The notes under the pieces are model-generated. The model worked only from the letters and a program-made list of their open reading frames with translations, was not told where the DNA came from and made no database searches. Of a DNA stretch of 64,000 nucleotides, positions 32,724 to 40,895 are shown in pieces. The DNA comes from Deltaproteobacteria bacterium. Its GTDB lineage: Bacteria > Myxococcota_A > Polyangia > Polyangiales > Polyangiaceae. Position 1 is the first letter of the stretch; each line of letters starts with the position of its first letter. A program made the translations under genes and the position numbers. Where the stretch lies: contig JACRCQ010000077.1 of the NCBI GenBank assembly GCA_016218915.1, forward strand, positions 124,001 through 188,000, read 5' to 3'.

Positions 32724-33704
32724 ATGAGTCCAGCTCGCTCCCAAGTGACACACGACATGCTCCGGGCCGCGCTTTCGACGACGCTGGAAACGACGTCGTT
32801 CGAAGGGTTGGGCGAACGCTACGAGGGCAAGGTTCGGGACAACTACAGCACGTCGGACGGGCGGCGCACCATCGTGGTGACCGACCGGATCAGCGCGTTC
32901 GACAGGGTGATCGGCACGCTTCCGTTCAAAGGGCAGGTGCTCAATCGCATAGCGTGCTGGTGGTTCGATCAGAGCAAGGCTGTTGCCCCGAACCACATGT
33001 TGCGGCTGGTCGATCCCGCCGTGATCGAGGTGGTCGAATGCCAGCCCCTGGCGGTCGAGATGATCGTGCGGGCGTATCTGACCGGGGTGACTTCGACGAG
33101 CGTGTGGACGCACTACAAGCAAGGTGCGCGGGTGTTTTGCGGCCACAAGCTGCCCGACGGGTTGCGGGAGAACGAGAAGCTGCCCAAGCCGATCCTTACG
33201 CCGAGCACCAAGGCGGCCAAGGGGGGGCACGACGTGTCGGCATCGCGCGAAGAGATCCTTGCCATGGGCCAGATCACGGCGGCGGACTTTGATGCAGCCG
33301 CGGAGATGTCGATGGCGTTGTTCGCATTCGGACAGAAGCTGTGCCACGAGCGCGGGTTGATCCTGGTGGACACCAAGTACGAGTTCGGCCGGACGCCGGA
33401 CGGTCGGATCGTGGTAATCGACGAGATCCACACGCCGGATTCGTCGAGATTCTGGTTTGAGGGGACCTATGGCGAGCGAATGGCCCGCGGAGAGCGTCCG
33501 GATTCGTTCGACAAGGAATACGTGAGGCGGTGGCTGTCCGCACAGGGATTCTCCGGGGACGGACCAATTCCCGTGATTCCAGACGACGTCAGGATCGAGG
33601 CGGCGAGCAGGTATATCGAGACCTACGAGACCATCACGGGCGAACCCTTTGTGCCTGACACCTCGTCACCCATCGAGAGGATTCGTCGCAACCTGAGGCT
33701 TTGA
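32724..33704 (+). CDS. purC: Phosphoribosylaminoimidazole-succinocarboxamide synthase
   Basis: A 326-residue enzyme of purine synthesis (CAIR plus aspartate to SAICAR). Motifs: YEGKVRDNYS near 30, VVTDRISAFDRVIG, VEMIVRAYLTGVTSTSVW, and LILVDTKYEFG with VIDEIHTPDSSRFW near the C terminus. The length fits the longer bacterial/eukaryote-type PurC rather than the 240-residue form. The ATG at 32724 is used; 32757 would give a shorter protein. It is 47 bases after the tagged surface-protein gene. Confidence 0.96.
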   Translation: MSPARSQVTHDMLRAALSTTLETTSFEGLGERYEGKVRDNYSTSDGRRTIVVTDRISAFDRVIGTLPFKGQVLNRIACWWFDQSKAVAPNHMLRLVDPAVIEVVECQPLAVEMIVRAYLTGVTSTSVWTHYKQGARVFCGHKLPDGLRENEKLPKPILTPSTKAAKGGHDVSASREEILAMGQITAADFDAAAEMSMALFAFGQKLCHERGLILVDTKYEFGRTPDGRIVVIDEIHTPDSSRFWFEGTYGERMARGERPDSFDKEYVRRWLSAQGFSGDGPIPVIPDDVRIEAASRYIETYETITGEPFVPDTSSPIERIRRNLRL

Positions 33705-34033
33705 GCCCGCGGCCCAGGGAAGATCGCCCCGGGAGCCTGTGGCGTGTCCCCGCATCGTGAGCCATCCGCAAGCCCCCCAGCGTCCATAGGGGCAGGGCTG
33801 CAGTGTCAGCTGCCAGCTTTTGGTTCGTTATGCGTTCATCGGATCGAGGATGCGATTCGGACCCTGTCTGCAAGGGACTTGCCTTGTGGGGCCAATTGGA
33901 CATAACTCGGACCCGCAAGTAGCGATTCCATGCGAATCGCGTCCAACGGTTCGAGTCGGTGTGGGGTGAGTCAGTTCCATGAATCTGTGTCCTTCCGGGG
34001 TCTACCTCGGGGGATCAGTACGGAGGTTAGGCG
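33705..34033. other. 329-base noncoding gap
   Basis: No gene is supported. An inverted repeat GCGATTC / GAATCGC (33922-33928 and 33934-33940, five-base spacer) lies about 95 bases before the next gene. The word TCGGACCC occurs twice (near 33859 and 33907). There is a GGAGG ribosome site at 34022, used by the next gene. TTCGAGTC near 33950 looks like part of a T arm, but no tRNA folds here. Confidence 0.5.
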
Positions 34034-34741
34034 ATGAGCAAGGTTCTTCGTTACGCTTCACCGGTCCTGTTCTTGGTCGTTGCAGCGTGCGGCGGTGGTC
34101 CGACGCCCCCAGCTGAGACGCCTCCACCCAAGGCAACGGCGACAACGCCGCCGCCTGAGCCCACGGCTTCTGCGAAGGCAACGGACGCACCGGACGCTGC
34201 TGCGCCTGAGCCTCCGGCCAAGCCCAAGCCCGCTGCGGGCGGGGTCGTGCCGATCTACTCGGGTGCAACCGAGCCGCAGACGATTGGAACGATCGGAGCG
34301 GTATTCCGGACCGACGACGGAGCAGAGCTTCGCATCCCGACCGGCTGGTTCAACGCCCCTCGCAACATCCTGTTGGGGGTGGACAAGAAGGGCAAGGGCA
34401 CCACGGGCAAGCTCGGCGCGGTCTACGAGATCCACGTCCAGATGCCGGATACCCAGTTCCGCATGGGCGAGGAGTCTCCTTCGGATTCGATCACGTCCCA
34501 GGGCGATCCCTTCGTCATCAAGCTGCCGCTGCCCAAGGGCACCGAGTCTGCCAGCATTGCGATCGAGACGATTGCGCTCGACCCCAAGACCAAGCGCAAC
34601 AAGAGCACCTGGACGGTCATGGCCCAGACGAAGGTGGAGACTGCGGACACGGGGAACAAGGCCGTGTTCGAGCTCAGGACGCTTCCCGACGGCCACGTGC
34701 ACCTCACCACCCAGGCTCCGAGCGCTGCACCCGCTCCGTGA
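34034..34741 (+). CDS. Pro/Ala-rich lipoprotein with beta-rich domain
   Basis: A 235-residue protein. The lipobox LFLVVAAC ends the signal at Cys19. Residues about 20-70 are Pro/Ala/Thr/Lys-rich and likely disordered. The C-terminal 160 residues are beta-rich (YEIHVQMPDTQF, SIAIETIALDPKTKRN, KAVFELRTLPDGHVHLTTQ). No family is recognised. It is probably attached to a membrane and facing the periplasm or outside. Confidence 0.7.
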   Translation: MSKVLRYASPVLFLVVAACGGGPTPPAETPPPKATATTPPPEPTASAKATDAPDAAAPEPPAKPKPAAGGVVPIYSGATEPQTIGTIGAVFRTDDGAELRIPTGWFNAPRNILLGVDKKGKGTTGKLGAVYEIHVQMPDTQFRMGEESPSDSITSQGDPFVIKLPLPKGTESASIAIETIALDPKTKRNKSTWTVMAQTKVETADTGNKAVFELRTLPDGHVHLTTQAPSAAPAP

Positions 34742-34746
34742 CCTTG

Positions 34747-35943
34747 CTATCCAGCTCTGGATAGTCTCGATCGGGCCCACAGCCACCCCGCATGAAGCGC
34801 GGCGCGGGCGATCTGTCCGCGAGGGACGCGTCTGCCTGCGAAGTACTCCACGCCGGCTCGCATGAACCAGGGCTTGGAAACCAGGAACTCCTCGAGCCAA
34901 TCGCGCTCGCTGCCGTAGAAGTGCCGCACGATCCCGGCCCGCAGCGCGAGATCGAATCCGAATCGCTCGCCCCGGATCCGGTCTCCCCAATCCTCGAACC
35001 GGAAGTCGCGCGCTTCAAAGCACTCTGCCAGGTATCGACCCGCCCGCTCCCCATAGCCGAGCGCCTGCGGAATCCCCTCGCCCGTGATCGGATCCACGCC
35101 CGCGGCTTCGCCCACGAGCAGGGCCCCGGGGAGAGAAACGCGCACGGCCGGGTTGTAGCCGCGCTCCGCAAAACGCTTTCGTCGAAACGACTTGGGGTCC
35201 AGCCCGCGCGCTGCCAGATGCCGGTCCAGCACCTCTCCCGCATCCGGTGCCTTCGGATCCGTCAGCAGCACGTACGCGCCCCTGCAGACCATCTCCCGAC
35301 CCTCCACCTGCGTCGGGAAGTCCCAGCAGTAGCCGGGAACCAGCGGATCCCGCGCGTCGAAGTGCAGCAGATCCCGCTCCGGATCCGTGCCGCTCGGCTC
35401 TGTGTCCACCTCGACCGCCTGCGCTCGCAACGCCACGTCGTTCCGCACGATGGCCCGCCGCACCACGCTTCCGATGCCGTCCGCCCCTACCAACACCCGC
35501 GCCTGGACCTCTCCGCGCGAGGTCGTCACCTGCCAGCAGCGATCGACCGGATGCACGGCCGTCACCCGTGCATGCTGCTCGATCCGGATGCCGCGATCCC
35601 GCGCCGCCCGCGCGATCGCCTCGTCGAGCTCGATCCGCCTGACCACGCGTCCGATGGCACCCTTGCCTCGCTGCACCTGGGTGCCCTTGCCCACGCGAAG
35701 GGAGATTCCGCGCACGGGCACGCAGGGAATGTCGCAATCGACCCCGAGCAGGGTCAGCACCTTGTCGGCGCGGGCTCCCAGGCCGCCGGCGCAGATCTTC
35801 TCTCGCGGGTAGCTCGCGCGCTCGAGCACCAGGATTCTGTCGGCGAGATGAGGGGCGTGCCGCACGAGCGACAGGGCCGTGGCGAGCCCGGCCGGGCCTC
35901 CACCGACGATCACGACGCTGCGAGGCTCAGAGGAACGACCCAT
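34747..35943 (-). CDS. FAD-dependent geranylgeranyl-reductase-like oxidoreductase
   Basis: A 398-residue protein. An N-terminal Rossmann FAD motif VVIVGGGPAGLATALSL is followed by ASYPREKICAGGLGARAD (typical of the geranylgeranyl reductase / UbiH-like group), RRIELDEAIARAARDRG, VGADGIGSVVRRAIV and GEAAGVDPITGEGIPQALGYG. It probably reduces double bonds of isoprenoid lipids or acts on another hydrophobic substrate. The start at 35943 removes an unrelated upstream extension. It ends five bases after the preceding plus-strand stop. Confidence 0.85.
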   Translation of the reverse strand: MGRSSEPRSVVIVGGGPAGLATALSLVRHAPHLADRILVLERASYPREKICAGGLGARADKVLTLLGVDCDIPCVPVRGISLRVGKGTQVQRGKGAIGRVVRRIELDEAIARAARDRGIRIEQHARVTAVHPVDRCWQVTTSRGEVQARVLVGADGIGSVVRRAIVRNDVALRAQAVEVDTEPSGTDPERDLLHFDARDPLVPGYCWDFPTQVEGREMVCRGAYVLLTDPKAPDAGEVLDRHLAARGLDPKSFRRKRFAERGYNPAVRVSLPGALLVGEAAGVDPITGEGIPQALGYGERAGRYLAECFEARDFRFEDWGDRIRGERFGFDLALRAGIVRHFYGSERDWLEEFLVSKPWFMRAGVEYFAGRRVPRGQIARAALHAGWLWARSRLSRAG

Positions 35944-35957
35944 GGGAGCGGCTGGCC

Positions 35958-36488
35958 TCAGTCCACGCGGAAGCCGAGCTTGCCCAGACGTGCGCGAACG
36001 ATCTGCTCGAGCTGATCGAGGGAATCGGCACGCTCGACGCATTCGGTGCGCCGGTCGTCGATGCACTGGCCTGCGAGGCGGTCCGCCCATCCGCCGAAGC
36101 CGGTCAGCGCCACCATGGGCTTGTTGTGCATCCAGGCAAAGGCCATCTCGTTGAGGGTGCCTGAGCCTCCGCCGATCGCGATCACCAGATCCGCGGCGAG
36201 CACGTTGGTGAGGTTTCGCGCGTAGCCGATCCCCGAAGGGATGACCACGTCGAGCTCGCCGTTGCCCCAGGCCATGTCAGCCCCGGGCAGGATGCCGATC
36301 GTGAGAGCGCCGGCCTGGCGCGCGCCGCGGCTGACCGCGAGCATGATGCCCTTGCCGCCGCCCGAGATGACGGTGCAGCGGAGCTTGCCAAGCAGCTGTC
36401 CGACGAGCTCGGCGGCCTCGGCGCTGCCGCCTTGTGCGTCGTAGTTGCCAATCACGGTGACCTGGGGACGACGATGGGAAGCGCTCAT
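35958..36488 (-). CDS. LOG-like TIGR00725 family protein
   Basis: A 176-residue protein. VTVIGNYDAQGG starts a Rossmann-like fold. CTVISGGGKGIMLAVSRGA and IAIGGGSGTLNEMAFAWM carry the lysine-decarboxylase-like / LOG loops (GGGxGxM and GGGxGTxxE) in the form seen in TIGR00725 proteins. Some relatives bind nucleotides or molybdenum cofactor; enzymatic use here is unknown. It is 14 bases upstream of the FAD oxidoreductase gene and reads the same way, so probably shares its transcript. Confidence 0.8.
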   Translation of the reverse strand: MSASHRRPQVTVIGNYDAQGGSAEAAELVGQLLGKLRCTVISGGGKGIMLAVSRGARQAGALTIGILPGADMAWGNGELDVVIPSGIGYARNLTNVLAADLVIAIGGGSGTLNEMAFAWMHNKPMVALTGFGGWADRLAGQCIDDRRTECVERADSLDQLEQIVRARLGKLGFRVD

Positions 36489-36607
36489 GGGGTGGCTCGC
36501 AAGACCTGATAGGGGACGGAGGATTCCTGCTCCTTGCCGCGGTGCGGTGTCAATGGGTGCGTTCACCTCGGGACAAATGCGCGCGTGTGTGCTACCTCGC
36601 GCTCGCC

Positions 36608-38329
36608 ATGAGATGGTCCCAAGCCTTCATTCCCACGATCAAAGAGGCCCCCGCTGACGCCACGAGCGTGAGCCACCTGCTGCTGATGCGCGGTGGGTTC
36701 ATCCGTCGGATCGGCGCTGGTATCTACGAGTACCTGCCGCTAGGCCTGCGCGTGCTGCACAAGGTCCAGAGCATCGTGCGCGCGGAGATGGATCGCGCCG
36801 GCGCCTTGGAAGTGTTGATGCCGGCGCTGCTGCCGGCCGACTACTTCCGCGAGACGGGGCGCTGGGACGTGTTCGGCGACAACCTGCTCAGGCTCAAGGA
36901 TCGCAAGGGCGGCGACTATCACCTCGGCCCCACGCACGAGGAGATCATCACGGACATGGTGCGGCGCGAGATCCGCTCGTACCGGGATCTGCCCCGCAAT
37001 CTCTACCAGATCCAGACCAAGTACCGCGACGAGCCGCGCCCCCGCGGTGGGCTGCTGCGCTGCCGCGAGTTCACCATGAAGGACGCGTACTCGTTCGACG
37101 TCGACGAGGCGGGAGCGCTCGCGAGCTACGAGAAGATGCGCGTGGCCTACACCCGCATCTTCGATCGCATGGGGCTTGCCTATCGCCTCGTGCAGGCCGA
37201 TTCCGGCTCCATGGGCGGCTCGACCAGCGCCGAGTTCCAGGTCCTCGTGCAGAGCGGGGAGGACTTCCTCGCAGCCTGCGACAGCTGCGACTACGCCGCC
37301 AATCTCGAGGTCGCCGAGTCGCGTGCGCCCGCGGATCAGCCCGCGGCAACCGCCACCCCTCCGCTGTCCAAGGTCGCCACGCCCAACGTCGGTACGATCG
37401 CCGAGGTCTCTGCCTTCCTCAAGGCCCCGCCCGACCGCTTCCTCAAGTCGCTCCTGTACCTCGCCGGCGGAGAGATCGTGATGGCCGTCGTCCGCGGCGA
37501 TCACGAGCTCAACGAGATCAAGCTCGCGCGCGCCCTGGGCGTGAGCGAGGTCGCCCTCGCCAACGAGGAGCAGATCCTCAAGGCGACCGGCGCGCGCACC
37601 GGCTTTGCCGGTCCCGTGGGCTTCAAAGGCAAGGTCGTGGTCGATCGCGCGGCTGCGCTCGTGCACGCCGGTATCACCGGAGCCAACGAGGGCGACTTCC
37701 ACATCATCGACGTGGAGCACACGCGCGACTACCAGGCCGAGGTCCGCGACATCCGGTCCGTGGCCGAGGGCGATGGCTGCCCGCGCTGCGCCAAGGGCTC
37801 GCTCAAGGTCTACCGCGGAATCGAGGCCGGCCACATCTTCGTGCTCGGCACGCACTACTCCGCGAAGATGAAGGCCTGCTATCTCGACGACAAGGGTGCT
37901 GAGCATCCCATCGTCATGGGCTGCTACGGAATCGGCGTCTCGCGGCTCGTCGCCACGACCATCGAGCAGTTCAACGACACCGACGGCATGCTCTGGCCGA
38001 TGTCGATCGCGCCCTACCAGGTGCACGTGGTCGGCGTTGGACAGGACGCTGCGGTCGTCGACGCCTGCAACAAGCTCGTTGCCGAGCTGGAGCAGCGAGG
38101 GGTCGAGGTGCTCTTCGACGACCGCGTGGAGCGCCCGGGCGTCAAGTTCAAGGACGCGGATCTGATCGGCATTCCGCTTCGCGTCACCATCGGCGCCAAA
38201 GGCCTCGCTTCCGGCGGAATCGAGCTCAAGCCGCGCACCGAGCGTGACTCCAAGAAGGCTGAGATTGTCCCGGTGGACCGCGCCGCTGAGGTCATCGCCG
38301 AGCGGGTGCGGGCCATGCTCACGACGTGA
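36608..38329 (+). CDS. proS: Prolyl-tRNA synthetase
   Basis: A 573-residue class II synthetase of the bacterial type. Class II motif 2 is seen as YRDEPRPRGGLLRCREFTMKDAYSFD, and LGPTHEEIITDMVRREIRSYR is the conserved motif before it. The middle insertion (about 225-400) is the editing domain that removes mischarged alanine. The C terminus has an anticodon-binding region (EVLFDDRVERPGVKFKDADLIG). It charges tRNA-Pro. It overlaps the MMPL gene by four bases (GTGA). Confidence 0.96.
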   Translation: MRWSQAFIPTIKEAPADATSVSHLLLMRGGFIRRIGAGIYEYLPLGLRVLHKVQSIVRAEMDRAGALEVLMPALLPADYFRETGRWDVFGDNLLRLKDRKGGDYHLGPTHEEIITDMVRREIRSYRDLPRNLYQIQTKYRDEPRPRGGLLRCREFTMKDAYSFDVDEAGALASYEKMRVAYTRIFDRMGLAYRLVQADSGSMGGSTSAEFQVLVQSGEDFLAACDSCDYAANLEVAESRAPADQPAATATPPLSKVATPNVGTIAEVSAFLKAPPDRFLKSLLYLAGGEIVMAVVRGDHELNEIKLARALGVSEVALANEEQILKATGARTGFAGPVGFKGKVVVDRAAALVHAGITGANEGDFHIIDVEHTRDYQAEVRDIRSVAEGDGCPRCAKGSLKVYRGIEAGHIFVLGTHYSAKMKACYLDDKGAEHPIVMGCYGIGVSRLVATTIEQFNDTDGMLWPMSIAPYQVHVVGVGQDAAVVDACNKLVAELEQRGVEVLFDDRVERPGVKFKDADLIGIPLRVTIGAKGLASGGIELKPRTERDSKKAEIVPVDRAAEVIAERVRAMLTT

Positions 38330-40851
38330 TGGCTCCGGCTCCCCCCCAACGCACACTGCCGTCCGATCGCACCCGCGCCTACGTCGCGTGGGTCTTGCGC
38401 CATGGCAAGCTCATCTGGGCCCTGGCGCTGCTCGCAACCGTGTTCGCCGCCTGGCGCACGACCCGGCTCTACATGTCGCTGCGCAGCGATCTCGAGAGCC
38501 TGCTGCCGACCAGCGCGCCGAGCGTGCGCGCGCTCGACGAGCTTCGCGTTCGCACGACCGGCATCCGCTTCCTCGGGGTCGTGATCGACACGGGCAACGC
38601 GCAGAACCTGCCTGCAGGCGAGAAGCTCGTCGACGATCTCGCAGCGCGGATCGAGAAGTACCCAGCCCAGCAGGTTGCTGCCGTCCGCAAAGGGATCTCG
38701 ATCGAGCGTCGTTTCATCGAAGACCACGCTCCGCTGTACGCCGAGCTTGCGGATCTGAAGGAAGCGCGAAAGCGGATCGAGGCGCGACGCGACTACGAGG
38801 CGGCCAAGGTCGCCGAGGCGGATCTCGACGATGCGGAGCCGCCGCCGCCGCTCGACTTCGCCGACCTCGAAGCGCGCTACAAGAGCAAGGACACCTCGTC
38901 GCAACGCTACCCCAAGGATCGCTTCTCGAGCGCGGAGCAGCACGCCACCGTGCTGCTGGTCGAGGTGGGCGGCTATGCCACGGGCACCGAGCAGGCCCAG
39001 GAGCTGCTCGACAAGATCCGGGCCGAGATTGCCAGCCTCGGAGGCACCGACCACTACGCTCCGGGCATGCACTTCGGCTTCGCCGGTGACCCCGCGATCT
39101 CCGTCGAAGAGCTCAGCGCGCTCAAGGGAGATCTGACCTTCTCGAGCCTGGTGGTGCTCGGCTTGGTCACCCTCGTTCTGCTCATGTACTACCGATGGTG
39201 GCGAAGCGTCCCTGCCCTCGGCATCCCCCTGCTCGTGTCCGTCACCTGGTCGTTCGCCCTCTCCGGCCTGTTCGGCGTCTCGGAGCTCAACTCCAACAGC
39301 GCCTTCCTCGGCTCGATCATCATCGGCAACGGCGTCAACTTCGGCATCATCCTGATGGCGCGCTATGTGGAGGAGCGACGGCGCGGGGTCGGCGTCAACG
39401 AGGCCCTCGTGCTCGCCGTGCATGGAACGCGCACCGGAACGATCACGGCCGCAGCTGCCGCGGCCATCGCGTACGGCTCCCTGATGACGACTCGCTTTCG
39501 AGGGTTCTGGCAGTTCGGCGTGATCGGCGGGCTCGGCATGCTCGTGTGCTGGGCCGCGACCTTCGTGCTCGTTCCACCGCTGATCGCCTGGCTGGATCGC
39601 TCCGACCGATCGGCTCCCCGCCCCCTGCCTGCCAACGCGTGGAACATCACCGGACCGATCGCCCGCATGGTGGCGCGCATCCCTCGCGCGGTCGTGATCC
39701 TCGGCGCCCTGGTCACCGTGGCCGCAGCCATCGGCAGCCGGCACTTCGGCTGGGACCGGTTCGAAACCGACTTCTCCAAGATGCGCCGCGGCGACACCTG
39801 GAAAGTCGGCGAAGGCTACTGGGGTCACAAGATGGACGCCGTCCTGGGTAGATACCTGACGCCCGTCGTGATTCTCACAGACTCGCCAGCCCAGACCGAG
39901 GCCATCGCCTCTGAGCTGGACCGCTTGATCAAGACCGATCCTGTGCTGATCGAGCTGATCGACACGGTGCGCACGGTCCACGACGTGCTCCCCTCCGAGC
40001 AGGAGGCGAAGATCGTCGAGACCCAGGCGATTCGCAAGATGCTCACGCCCGCCATTCGCGCGAAGATCCCCCAGGACAAGCGCGAGCAGGTCGATCGCCT
40101 CACCGGCCCCGCTGCGCTCGTTCCGATCCGGCCGGCCGATCTGCCGTCGACGTTCGTCACAGGCATGCTCGAGCGCGACGGCAGCCTCGACAAGGCCGTG
40201 CTGGTGTACCCCAAGCCGACCGAGGCCACGTGGAAGGGCAAGCTGCTCATCGCGCTGGCCGAGAAGCTCCGAGCGGTTGCTGCCCATCACCCGGGGCCAG
40301 ACGGACGGCCTGCTCGCGTGGCCGGGTCAGCGCCTCTCTCTGCGGACATCACGGAATCGATGGCGAGCGATGGTCCCCGGTCCACGGCAGTGGCCCTTGC
40401 AGGCGTGCTGGTGCTCATCCTCGCGGCATTCCGCTGGAGCCGCGAGACGCTGCTGATCTTCGGCTCGCTGTTCATGGGCGTGCTGTGGCTGGTGTGGTCG
40501 TCGATGCTGATGGATGTCCGAATCAACTTCGCCAACTTCATCGCATTCCCGATCACCTTCGGAATCGGCGTGGATTATGCGGTCAACGTGATGTGGCGCT
40601 ATCGGCTCGACGGCGCGCGCGACGTGCTCGGCGCAGTTCGATCCACGGGCGGCGCGGTCGGGCTCGCGTCGGCCACCACGATCATCGGATACTCCTCGCT
40701 CTTGTTGGCCAACAACCAGGCGCTGTTCTCGTTCGGGCAGCTCTCGGTCGTGGGAGAGATCACCTGCTTGTCCACCGCCGTGATCTTCCTTCCCGCCCTG
40801 TTCCTGCTGCTGGATCGCTCGAAGTCGAAGTCCGTGCAGCCCACGGGGTGA
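38326..40851 (+). CDS. MMPL/RND-family transporter
   Basis: An 841-residue protein with about 12 membrane segments in the RND layout: TM1 at about 25-42, a large soluble domain with charged helical insertion (about 50-260), a group of five to six TMs (about 270-430), a second soluble domain (470-665) and the last TM group (680-830). SAFLGSIIIGNGVNFGIILM and FPITFGIGVDYAVNVMWRY are RND TM4/TM10 motifs. It likely exports lipids or hopanoids. The start overlaps proS (GTGATG; either codon may be used). Confidence 0.9.
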   Translation: MMAPAPPQRTLPSDRTRAYVAWVLRHGKLIWALALLATVFAAWRTTRLYMSLRSDLESLLPTSAPSVRALDELRVRTTGIRFLGVVIDTGNAQNLPAGEKLVDDLAARIEKYPAQQVAAVRKGISIERRFIEDHAPLYAELADLKEARKRIEARRDYEAAKVAEADLDDAEPPPPLDFADLEARYKSKDTSSQRYPKDRFSSAEQHATVLLVEVGGYATGTEQAQELLDKIRAEIASLGGTDHYAPGMHFGFAGDPAISVEELSALKGDLTFSSLVVLGLVTLVLLMYYRWWRSVPALGIPLLVSVTWSFALSGLFGVSELNSNSAFLGSIIIGNGVNFGIILMARYVEERRRGVGVNEALVLAVHGTRTGTITAAAAAAIAYGSLMTTRFRGFWQFGVIGGLGMLVCWAATFVLVPPLIAWLDRSDRSAPRPLPANAWNITGPIARMVARIPRAVVILGALVTVAAAIGSRHFGWDRFETDFSKMRRGDTWKVGEGYWGHKMDAVLGRYLTPVVILTDSPAQTEAIASELDRLIKTDPVLIELIDTVRTVHDVLPSEQEAKIVETQAIRKMLTPAIRAKIPQDKREQVDRLTGPAALVPIRPADLPSTFVTGMLERDGSLDKAVLVYPKPTEATWKGKLLIALAEKLRAVAAHHPGPDGRPARVAGSAPLSADITESMASDGPRSTAVALAGVLVLILAAFRWSRETLLIFGSLFMGVLWLVWSSMLMDVRINFANFIAFPITFGIGVDYAVNVMWRYRLDGARDVLGAVRSTGGAVGLASATTIIGYSSLLLANNQALFSFGQLSVVGEITCLSTAVIFLPALFLLLDRSKSKSVQPTG

Positions 40852-40895
40852 CGCGCTGTCTGCGCGATTCCTTGAGCCAACCACGCCAGCCTCGT

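Noticed and set aside
33905..33980. Possible tRNA from the TTCGAGTC word
   Set aside because: No acceptor or anticodon arm can be paired around it.
36740..38356. Long minus-strand frame of 538 codons
   Set aside because: It is the antisense shadow of proS, which has all its family motifs; high GC makes long open antisense frames.
38014..40290. Long minus-strand frame of 758 codons
   Set aside because: Antisense to proS and the MMPL transporter; its composition (His/Asp/Arg/Gln-rich) has no domain.
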